DNA of 57,722 bases from Lachnospiraceae bacterium. GTDB taxonomy: Bacteria > Bacillota > Clostridia > Lachnospirales > Lachnospiraceae. Shown one piece after another: positions 34,262 through 42,038 of the stretch. The stretch spans positions 1 to 57,722 of the forward strand of contig JAFZQH010000004.1 in assembly GCA_017550165.1 (NCBI GenBank), written 5' to 3'. Each line of letters starts with the position of its first letter. Position 1 is the stretch's first letter. The translations under genes were made by a program, and so were the position numbers. Under the pieces are notes generated by a model that did not search any database, was not told the DNA's origin, and saw only the letters and a program-made list of their open reading frames with translations.

Positions 34262-37200
34262 CAGAAAAGTTGCTACCGGACTCCAGCTCATAAATTGGTC
34301 GCGTTTTACAAATGCTAAGATGAAGCTTGAGGGCTCAACGCTTATTACCGGTAACAACGGAACCGGTAAGTCCACGGTGCTTGATGCCATCACATATCTT
34401 TTAACAGGAAATACACACTTTAATATAGCTGCAAAGGACCGTGATAGAAGCGTTACTGCGTATGTCCGCGGTGATACTCGCAGTGAAGGTGCCGGTCGAT
34501 ATCTGCGCGGGAATATGGATGTCGTGAGCTATATAGCCATGGAGTTTTATTCACCAACAGATAAAGCTAAGATGGTAGTATTTGTTACCATAGAGCTCAA
34601 AAAGGATGAGACAAAAGCTAATTCCTACTGGTATGTGGCAAAAGACGCTTCTCTTTCTGATATAGCTTTCTGCGATGAAAAAGAGGGAAAACTGTCGGTA
34701 TATCCTAAAAGCCAGATAACCGTAAAGGGACAGCATATAAGCAGCAAAGAATTCATGGGCATGGAGAGAGGAACAAAGCAGGTTCTCCAGGCTATGGGTC
34801 TTCGTTGTGATGTAGCAAAGTATAAATCAAAGATCATCAAAATGATGTCTTTCGATCCTCAGAAGAACATAGATAAGTTTATCCAGGAGTGTGTTCTTGA
34901 GGAGGGCGAGATGTCCTCATTAGCTGATCTTAAGGAGCAGAGAGCCAATTATGATGAGATCCGTCAGACGTATGAAGATATGCTCGAAAGCAAGAAGGTT
35001 CTTGAGCATATTGAGGAATGCACGAGAGAGTACGAGCAGAAGAACTCTGATTATAACAAGCGACGTTTGGTACTGGGATATCAGAAGTGGCAGAGTGTAG
35101 CGCAGGCTATAGAACAGTTAAAGAAGTCAAAAGGACAGGAAGAAGCCGGTCTTGCGTTCTTAGTTGAGAAGAAAGAAAAGAAGGACAAAGATCTTGAGGA
35201 AGCAAGGCAGAAGCTTGAAGAGTTAAACAGTAACAGGGATTTTCAGAACTTTGAAAGCACCATTAAGCACTATGATGAACAGATAGAGAAGCTTACAAAG
35301 GAGAGCAATCTTCTTTCAAAATCAGTGAAAGATATTGAATCCCTTCAAGGATGGATTGATGGATTGATGCAGGATTACTCTGCTGATCTGCAGTTAAGCC
35401 TTGATGTGAAGGATTCTCTGACTACTATTTCTTCAAAGGGCGATACAGCTAAGAAGGTAGCTGCTTTTTATGCTCTTTCCGAAGAAGTTAAGCGCATAAT
35501 TGCGTTAAAGAGACAAGAACAGACAAAGAATGCAATTCATATTGAAGAAGATAATGCTACCCTAACACAGTGTCTAGAGAATAAGAAAAAGCTTGAGAGT
35601 AATAAACTGGTATTTGATTTCGGTTATGAGAAAACCAAGAGCCTGATTTCCGAGGAACTTAAGAAAAATAATATACAGACTGATGTTAAGTTCTTTGTTG
35701 AACTGATTGCTGAAGTCAAAGATAAAAAGTGGAGAAAATCCGTAGAGACATTCCTTGGCGGAAAGCGTTTTAACATTATCGTTGATCCTAAATATACCGC
35801 ACAGGTTTTAAGGATTGTGAATGATAATCCGGCAACCAAGGGAAAGGTCGTAATAGCAGATAAACTCGAAAATACAGACATTGTAGCAGGTTCGGCAGCT
35901 GAGCAGCTTGAGATCATTAATCCGACGGCGAGAATGTATGCAAATTATCTGCTTAACGGGATCCATCTTTGCGAGACTGTAGAAGAACTGCATGAATACC
36001 CTAAGGGTGCTATTATGCCTAACGGCATGCTTGCAAAGAGCTATGCTGTAGGAAAGATGGATATGACCAAAACGAAGTTGTTTATCGGCCAGGATGCCAT
36101 CAAGCTGCAGATCGAGGATCTGACGAAAGAAATAAGTGCCCTTGAAGAAGGCTTAAAAGAACGAGCTGCCCTTAATGAATCTCTGGAGACAGCTATTAAC
36201 GGCCTGCAGGAGAAATCCTTGAAACAAGATGATTACGATTTTGAGGCCGTAAATGAACTGGATTCTGTAAAGGAAAGCCTGAGAGCGGCAAAGAGCGAGA
36301 AGGAGAATTATTCGAAGGATCCGAGCCTAACGGCGATGCTTGAAGCGTTTAGCAAGGCCAAGGAGACCTATAAAAAGATTAGTGATGAGCGAGATAACAT
36401 TAACAAGGCTATAGGTAGTTCCGAAACGGAGATGGATAGTATTGAAAAAGATATCTCCACCAAAGAACTGGCTTTGGTTTCTGCCAGAAAAGATTTCGAG
36501 CAGGACTGCAGAGAGATGCCTGAATTAAGACAGCCTGCTATCGATATGTATAACCAGCAGATTCAGAAGAAAGAGACCGCAATTACCGAGAAAACTGTAC
36601 GTGAATGGTACAACGAACTCGAAAAAGCTAAGAAGGAGCTTGAAGATGCTCATCTTCTGTACTGCAGGATAAACGGTACGGATAACCAAATGCGTGGCAT
36701 ATCCTTTATAGGTTATTATAGGGATCAGTATCGTAATCTCGCCAATGTTCAGATTGAGGAAGCCAAGCAGAAACTTGAAAAGCAGGGCGAGAAGCTTCAG
36801 AGTGCCTTTGTAGGTGATTTTGTAGCGGAGATAAATGAAACAATCCGCGGTGCAAAAGATGAAATCGATAAGATCAACAAAGAGCTTAAGAACAGGCCAT
36901 TTGGTAACGATGTTTATCAGTTCGAAATGAAAGAGCGCCTTGATTCCGATGGTAAAGCTCTGTTCTTTAAGATCTGTAAGCAGATGCATGAGTATTTTGA
37001 TAATGCGGAGTATTATCTCAACGCCATTAAAGACGATGAAAGCAGTGAGCAGGATATCAAGGAATTCATTGATATAGTGCTTAACGAAGAGGATGAGACA
37101 GAGTACACCGACTACAGGAAGTACTTTAACTACGATATGCGAATCATCAGCAAACAGGGCGAGGATGAATTACAGACCACCTTGTCAAAAAAGCAAGGAT

Positions 37201-37508
37201 CCGCAAGTAACGGAGAGAAGCAAACACCTTACTTTATCATTTTGGCAGCCAGCCTGCTTCAGCTGTATCCGAAGGACCGTAGCAGTGCCCGTCTGGCTTT
37301 CATAGACGAAGCCTTTTCTGCTCTTTCAAGAGAAAGAATCGAGCAGATGGTCGACTACCTTGAGACAAATGACTTCCAGGTGGTTTACGCAGCTCCCCCG
37401 GATAAGATAAACAGTATCGGATCGCATATACAGACAACGATTACCCTAGTTCCGAAGGGACGCCAAAGCTTTGCGGTAGAAGGATTGATAAAAATCCTTG
37501 AGGAGTGA
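34251..37508 (+). CDS. jetC: Wadjet SMC-like ATPase JetC
   Basis: 1085 aa SMC/MukB-like motor that extrudes DNA loops in Wadjet. Walker A GNNGTGKST near residues 37-45. Two long coiled-coil arms (about 240-480 and 620-900) flank a hinge around 520-600. The signature is SNGEKQTPYFIILAASLLQLY read in two halves (SNGEKQ, then the helix), and Walker B is RLAFIDEAFSAL near the C-terminus. ATG at 34251 chosen because GGAGG precedes it and residues from MTSNRKVATGLQL match the family start; an earlier in-frame ATG at 34170 lies within jetB. Confidence 0.9.
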   Translation: MTSNRKVATGLQLINWSRFTNAKMKLEGSTLITGNNGTGKSTVLDAITYLLTGNTHFNIAAKDRDRSVTAYVRGDTRSEGAGRYLRGNMDVVSYIAMEFYSPTDKAKMVVFVTIELKKDETKANSYWYVAKDASLSDIAFCDEKEGKLSVYPKSQITVKGQHISSKEFMGMERGTKQVLQAMGLRCDVAKYKSKIIKMMSFDPQKNIDKFIQECVLEEGEMSSLADLKEQRANYDEIRQTYEDMLESKKVLEHIEECTREYEQKNSDYNKRRLVLGYQKWQSVAQAIEQLKKSKGQEEAGLAFLVEKKEKKDKDLEEARQKLEELNSNRDFQNFESTIKHYDEQIEKLTKESNLLSKSVKDIESLQGWIDGLMQDYSADLQLSLDVKDSLTTISSKGDTAKKVAAFYALSEEVKRIIALKRQEQTKNAIHIEEDNATLTQCLENKKKLESNKLVFDFGYEKTKSLISEELKKNNIQTDVKFFVELIAEVKDKKWRKSVETFLGGKRFNIIVDPKYTAQVLRIVNDNPATKGKVVIADKLENTDIVAGSAAEQLEIINPTARMYANYLLNGIHLCETVEELHEYPKGAIMPNGMLAKSYAVGKMDMTKTKLFIGQDAIKLQIEDLTKEISALEEGLKERAALNESLETAINGLQEKSLKQDDYDFEAVNELDSVKESLRAAKSEKENYSKDPSLTAMLEAFSKAKETYKKISDERDNINKAIGSSETEMDSIEKDISTKELALVSARKDFEQDCREMPELRQPAIDMYNQQIQKKETAITEKTVREWYNELEKAKKELEDAHLLYCRINGTDNQMRGISFIGYYRDQYRNLANVQIEEAKQKLEKQGEKLQSAFVGDFVAEINETIRGAKDEIDKINKELKNRPFGNDVYQFEMKERLDSDGKALFFKICKQMHEYFDNAEYYLNAIKDDESSEQDIKEFIDIVLNEEDETEYTDYRKYFNYDMRIISKQGEDELQTTLSKKQGSASNGEKQTPYFIILAASLLQLYPKDRSSARLAFIDEAFSALSRERIEQMVDYLETNDFQVVYAAPPDKINSIGSHIQTTITLVPKGRQSFAVEGLIKILEE

Positions 37509-37516
37509 TTTCCATC

Positions 37517-38749
37517 ATGACAAGTAAGCCCATAAAGTTGAATAAACGGCAGAAAGACCTTCTCAAGGCTCTTCTTGATAAGTTCGAGAAGAGTAAGACT
37601 TATCGCGGCGAAAATGCGGTAAATCAGAGTTTTCAGGTAAAGCCTGAGGATTTCTTTAAGGATTATGATTCTGATTTTTCAAACCTTGAGGAGTAGGAAG
37701 ATTTTGAGCGGGAACTGCGTATTCTTGAAGATGCAGGTTTAATTCAGTTAACGAAGAAAAACGGTGTTATTAAGTCAATTGGAATGGTTCTTTCAGCTAA
37801 GGAATCATATTATGCTTTGCTTGGAAGAACGGAACTTAAACAGCAGGAAAGTAGCCAAATTGAGATGTATAAGTCTTTCCTTGACAGGAATGAAGTTCTG
37901 GATTCTTTTTGTAAAGCACAGATAAAACGCCTTGAGGATAGGAAAAAGGCTGAATATGAGATGTCTGTGGCTAATGAGATAATAAGGATTATTGATTACA
38001 TATGCGGTAATACAGAGGAAATCCTTGAAAGAGAACTATCCATAGATCTGTTCAGTAACTCAAAGACATTTGAAAAAGATTATCGAAGCAAAGTACTGAC
38101 CGTATTGAAGAAATATGGGAATTTCATTGAAATCCTTGAAAACGTTCCAGACGAACGTGAGCAGGGTCATGCGATTTTGGCAGAGTACAATGTCTTCCCT
38201 AATCCGACTTATATAAACTTCAAGGGCGAAGGCGTTCTGAAGCTTAAAGATGGCAAAATGATTGAATTGAACCCTTCAATGCCCATCGCTATAGACTCGG
38301 ACACATTAGACAGGATTGATAATGTTGAGGTGGTGTCATCGAGAATAGTTACAGTAGAAAACCTTACCAGCTTTAACAGGGTACATGACGACAAGACGTT
38401 TTTCGTCTATCTAGCAGGTTATCATAATACGGTCAAGCAGAACTTTATAAGAAAGATTGCCGATTCGAATTTCGGGAAGGAATGGCTCCATTTTGGAGAC
38501 ATAGATCCAGATGGTTTTTACATACTTGAGCACTTAAAGAATAAAACCGGTATACCCTTTAAGCGGCTGTGTATGGGAATCAATGAGCTAAAGAAATATA
38601 AAGAATACTGCAAGCCGCTTGAAGATAATGATATCAAGAAAGCACAGTCGCTGATTGAAAAAGACTTATTCGCGGATACGATGCGATATATGCTTGAAAA
38701 CAATGTAAAACTAGAACAGGAAGTTGTTAGTTGGAAACAGGATGTATAG
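37517..38749 (+). pseudogene. jetD: Wadjet nuclease subunit jetD, interrupted by in-frame amber
   Basis: Reads as one 410-codon JetD frame (topoisomerase VI-like Toprim nuclease that cuts plasmids in Wadjet) except for TAG at 37694-37696, after DSDFSNLEE. The frame resumes with EDFERELRILEDAGL. The first part is N-terminal winged-helix-like. The rest contains the Toprim pieces VTVENLTSFNRV (acidic Glu) and HFGDIDPDGFYILEHL (DxD). No frameshift is seen; a single base change such as GAG or CAG to TAG would explain it. Reinitiation at ATG 37784 would drop the first ~90 residues. Called disrupted, but readthrough cannot be excluded from sequence. Confidence 0.8.
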
Positions 38750-38873
38750 GTTTAATGGAAAGCTGCAAATGCAGGTAAATTGACTTAAAAATCACATTGA
38801 GCTTTGTTGAGGCTTTCAATGACACGATTAATCGATTTTCCGGAAGAAGGGCGGAGAAAGCAGGAGCATTTTA

Positions 38874-39416
38874 ATGATCAGAAAGGCCATATATCAGGAT
38901 ATTGCTGAAGTAGAACGTATATACGACGAACTACATCAGGCTGAGGAAGAAAAGAGAATAACCACCGGATGGAAGAGGAACATTTATCCCACCGGGGCTA
39001 CGGCTCTGGAAGCCCTTAAAAGGGATGATCTGTTTGTTCTTGAGAATGAGGGTATTATCCTGGGAGCCGGCATAATCAATCGGGCCCAGGTTGATGTATA
39101 CAGCGGCGCACCATGGAAGCATGACGCGGAGGATGACCGGGTCTGTGTCTTACATACATTAGTCATTTCTCCCTCTGCGGGGAGAAAGGGATATGGTAAG
39201 GAATTCGTCCGTTTTTACGAAGAGTATGCAAAGGAGCAGGGATGCTTTGAACTGAGAATAGATACTAACGAGAGAAACACTGTCGCCAGGGCAATGTACA
39301 AAAGATTGGGATACGAGGAGATCGCCATAGTTCCCACAACATTTAACGGGATCAGCGGGGTTAATCTGGTGCTGTTGGAGAAGTGGCTTGGCCTGAAACA
39401 GGAGGGAAAAAGATGA
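38874..39416 (+). CDS. GNAT family N-acetyltransferase
   Basis: 180 aa acetyl-CoA-dependent transferase of unknown substrate. GNAT core with VLHTLVISPSAGRKGYGKEF: the beta-4 strand and acetyl-CoA loop (RKGYGKE, about 103-109), then ELRIDTNERNTVARAMYKRLGYEE. AGGAG precedes the ATG. The stop overlaps the ATG of the glucanase gene (ATGA), so the two are translationally coupled. Confidence 0.85.
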   Translation: MIRKAIYQDIAEVERIYDELHQAEEEKRITTGWKRNIYPTGATALEALKRDDLFVLENEGIILGAGIINRAQVDVYSGAPWKHDAEDDRVCVLHTLVISPSAGRKGYGKEFVRFYEEYAKEQGCFELRIDTNERNTVARAMYKRLGYEEIAIVPTTFNGISGVNLVLLEKWLGLKQEGKR

Positions 39417-40510
39417 TCCGAAGAATTCTTTTAATGATCAGCAGTATGGTTTTAGTGATCCTTCTTGTTGCCTGCGGACAGGCTAACGGGGGAGGCTCCT
39501 CCCTTGCCAGGTCTCAAGGCCCATCACAACTCGGGGCGCAGTCTCAGTTGCAGTCACAGTCACAACCTCAGTCACAGTCCCAGTCCCAATCCCAGTCACA
39601 CTCACAGCCCGGTACTTCAGGGGCCTCCCTTAAGGTTGTAGGCACCGGTCTCTGCGACGCGGCAGGCAAGCCGGTGCAGCTGAAAGGTGTAAGCACCCAC
39701 GGCCTGTCCTGGTTTCCTCAGTACGTAAATCCTGAATGTGTAAAGGATATTAAGGGCTGGGGCGCCAACGTCTTTCGCCTTGCCATGTATACCGCAGAAT
39801 ACAACGGTTACTGTACCGGAGGCGATAAGAACCGCCTGAAGGATCTGGTGAGAGATGGTGTCCGGTACGCAACCGAGAATGAGATGTATGTCATCATCGA
39901 CTGGCATATACTAAGTGATGGTGACCCTAACACCTACAAGAGTGAGGCCATCTCTTTCTTTTCCGACATGAGCAGGGAGTTTGCCTCTAATCCATATGTG
40001 ATATACGAGATATGTAATGAGCCCTGTAACGGCACCACCTGGGAGTCGGTCTATTCATATGCAAATGAGGTGATACCGGCTATCAGGGCCAATTCCCCCG
40101 ACTCCGTCATTATCGTGGGAACCCCTAACTGGAGCCAGGACGTTGATAAGGCGGCAGACAAGCCTTTGCCCTTTGACAATGTGATGTACGCCCTTCATTT
40201 CTACGCTGCCACTCATAAGGGTGAGCTTATGAATAAAATGACTGCCGCTATAGATAAGGGCTTGCCGGTTATAGTATCTGAGTTTGGTATCTGTGATGCC
40301 AGCGGTAATGGAGCCATCGACGAGTCCTCCGCCAATAAATGGGTGGATACTATGAACTCCCGTAACATAAGCTACATATGCTGGAACCTCTCCAACAAGG
40401 ATGAGGCTTCAGCCCTGATAGACAGCAAATGCAACAAAACATCGGGCTTTGCTGACGCGGATATGAGCAAAGAAGGAAAGTGGCTTAAGGGAGTCTTGCA
40501 AAGAAAATAA
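39413..40510 (+). CDS. GH5 endoglucanase lipoprotein
   Basis: 365 aa surface-anchored beta-1,4-glucanase of glycoside hydrolase family 5. Lipobox LLVAC (Cys20) anchors it. A linker of alternating Gln and Ser (about 45-68) separates anchor and catalytic domain. Catalytic features are DWHILSDGDPN, the acid/base Glu in IYEICNEPCN and the nucleophile Glu in VIVSEFGICDAS. ATG at 39413 chosen for GGAGG upstream and the signal peptide beginning MIRRILLMIS. No carbohydrate-binding module. Substrate cellulose or mixed-linkage glucan by family. Confidence 0.88.
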   Translation: MIRRILLMISSMVLVILLVACGQANGGGSSLARSQGPSQLGAQSQLQSQSQPQSQSQSQSQSHSQPGTSGASLKVVGTGLCDAAGKPVQLKGVSTHGLSWFPQYVNPECVKDIKGWGANVFRLAMYTAEYNGYCTGGDKNRLKDLVRDGVRYATENEMYVIIDWHILSDGDPNTYKSEAISFFSDMSREFASNPYVIYEICNEPCNGTTWESVYSYANEVIPAIRANSPDSVIIVGTPNWSQDVDKAADKPLPFDNVMYALHFYAATHKGELMNKMTAAIDKGLPVIVSEFGICDASGNGAIDESSANKWVDTMNSRNISYICWNLSNKDEASALIDSKCNKTSGFADADMSKEGKWLKGVLQRK

Positions 40511-40524
40511 ACGAATATTATTTT

Positions 40525-40543
40525 CACAAAAGGACCGCCCTTT
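40525..40543. repeat. Degenerate GGGGACGG repeat, copy R7
   Basis: CACAAAAGGACCGCCCTTT, a decayed reverse-oriented copy 14 bp after the glucanase stop. Confidence 0.5.
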
Positions 40544-40555
40544 AAGTAACGGGCC

Positions 40556-40610
40556 GTTAACGTTACCGAAATTACAATTATTACATAAACGGTAACGTTA
40601 ACTTGATAAT
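40556..40610 (+). promoter_or_regulatory. Operator and promoter of the second AAA/DUF4143 gene
   Basis: Exact inverted repeats GTTAACGTTACCG (40556-40568) and CGGTAACGTTAAC (40590-40602), each containing the AACGTT palindrome. A further palindrome TAACGG-G-CCGTTA (40547-40559) overlaps the first. TTACAT (40581-40586) and GATAAT (40605-40610), 18 bp apart, may be the promoter, with the second arm inside its spacer. Strong repressor-site appearance. Confidence 0.55.
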
Positions 40611-40659
40611 AAGAGGCTGTGATGATACAATATGAGTCAGAGAAAGGAAGGACCTGACA

Positions 40660-41889
40660 ATGAAGTTGTATAAGCGAGAAAACTATCTAAAAAAGATCAG
40701 GGGATTCTATGATGCGGATGATATCATAAAGGTTATTACCGGTGTCAGAAGATGTGGGAAGTCAAGCCTGATGGAAATGATAGCTGCAGAGATAGCCGAA
40801 AAAGGGGTCGCAAAGGAGAATATTATCTATATAGATCTGGACAAAAGAGGATTCAGAAGTATAAAGACGGCAGATGCATTTGAACAATGTATAGATGAGC
40901 GTGGAACCGCTGCCGGATTAAAGTATCTATTTGTGGATGAAATACAGAATGTAGAGGGGTTTGAAGAAGTACTCAACGGATATAGAACAGAGGGGAACTG
41001 GTCTATTTTTATTACCGGATCTAATTCATATTTGTTAAGTGGTGAACTTGTTACTAAGCTTACCGGAAGGTATTTGGAATTTGAGATGTTTCCTCTAAGC
41101 TTTGATGAATATGAGGGGATGAAGGCCTTCTTAGGCAAGCCTGTTGATCCCAATCCTCAGGCGGAACTGACAAACTATATATTAGACAGTGGATTTCCCA
41201 GAGCGCTTTTTTTGGATGATCCGGCAGATAAGAGAAAATATGTACAGGGTGTTATAAAAGAGATTTTTGAGAAGGACATTCGAAAGCGAGTAAAAATACG
41301 AAAAAAAGAAACCTTCGAGCTTGTCAGAAGATATATCATTGGCAACTATGGAGCGACGACCAGTCTGAATAATATCTGTGAGGAACTGAAAAAGAATGGA
41401 CTTAGTATAGGGAAAGCTACTGTTTCCAGGTATATCAGGGCCCTTGTGGATGCAAAGATTTTGTATGAGTGCAATCGATTTGATATTAAATCCAAGAAGG
41501 TTTTAAGCGGTGAAAAAAAATACTATCTGGCAGATCTTGGATTCTATTATGCAGAGAATACTGATAATCGAGTAAACTACGGCCCCACACTTGAAAACAT
41601 GGTATATATATATGCTTGTTCCCGTGATTGTTCTGTGAGTGTTGGTAGAATAGGGAAACTGGAATGCGATTTTATCCTTCGTAATCGTGAAATGGATTAT
41701 TCCTACGTGCAGGTTGCATATACAATAGCATTGAGTAAGGACACAGAGGAGAGGGAGTACCGGCCGCTGGAGATTATAAAAGATAATTATCCCAAATATG
41801 TGATGACAACAGATTATCTTCTCCAAAACAGAAACGGTATTCAACATGTAAATCTGATTGACTTTATGAAAGACGGGCGGAGCTTTTAA
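40660..41889 (+). CDS. AAA ATPase with DUF4143-type C-terminus (second copy)
   Basis: 409 aa. AAA_14-type ATPase: Walker A TGVRRCGKSS (about 27-36), Walker B YLFVDEIQNV (about 89-98), FITGSNSYLLSGEL. DUF4143-type second half with LENMVYIYACSR and a nuclease-like stretch GKLECDFILRNREMDYSYVQVAY (D...D..Q pattern). Only distantly like the copy at 29126. GAAAGGAAGG precedes the ATG. Function unknown. A 75-bp hairpin follows its stop. Confidence 0.83.
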   Translation: MKLYKRENYLKKIRGFYDADDIIKVITGVRRCGKSSLMEMIAAEIAEKGVAKENIIYIDLDKRGFRSIKTADAFEQCIDERGTAAGLKYLFVDEIQNVEGFEEVLNGYRTEGNWSIFITGSNSYLLSGELVTKLTGRYLEFEMFPLSFDEYEGMKAFLGKPVDPNPQAELTNYILDSGFPRALFLDDPADKRKYVQGVIKEIFEKDIRKRVKIRKKETFELVRRYIIGNYGATTSLNNICEELKKNGLSIGKATVSRYIRALVDAKILYECNRFDIKSKKVLSGEKKYYLADLGFYYAENTDNRVNYGPTLENMVYIYACSRDCSVSVGRIGKLECDFILRNREMDYSYVQVAYTIALSKDTEEREYRPLEIIKDNYPKYVMTTDYLLQNRNGIQHVNLIDFMKDGRSF

Positions 41890-41958
41890 TGGTCTCTTGG
41901 GGACGGGGTTAGTGGCTCATTTTGAGCCCATAACCCCGTCCCCAAGAGACCATTAAAA
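41884..41958. repeat. 75-bp near-perfect palindrome, GGGGACGG family R8
   Basis: Arms 41884-41911 and 41931-41958 are exact reverse complements over 28 bases (TTTTAATGGTCTCTTGGGG then ACGGGGTTA). The inner 8 bases pair with two mismatches around a TTT loop. It carries the GGGGACGG core in both arms, starts over the ATPase gene's stop codon (TAA 41887-41889), and the right arm ends in a T run at 41960-41964. It could terminate transcription. Confidence 0.8.
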
Positions 41959-42001
41959 ATTTTTAGCATTTTTCCGAATGGCGGATCGGGTTGCGAATTG
42001 T

Positions 42002-42007
42002 TATAAT
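42002..42007 (+). promoter_or_regulatory. Extended -10 for polC
   Basis: TGT-TATAAT with TATAAT at 42002-42007. It excludes an upstream in-frame start at 41991 and favours ATG 42039 or 42024. Confidence 0.5.
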
Positions 42008-42038
42008 CATAATTAGGATTGAAATGGAGCAGATAAAT

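Noticed and set aside
39530-39612. Short direct repeats resembling a CRISPR or tandem array
   Set aside because: They are the CAGTC-type codons of a Gln/Ser linker in the GH5 lipoprotein; units are too short and there are no spacers.
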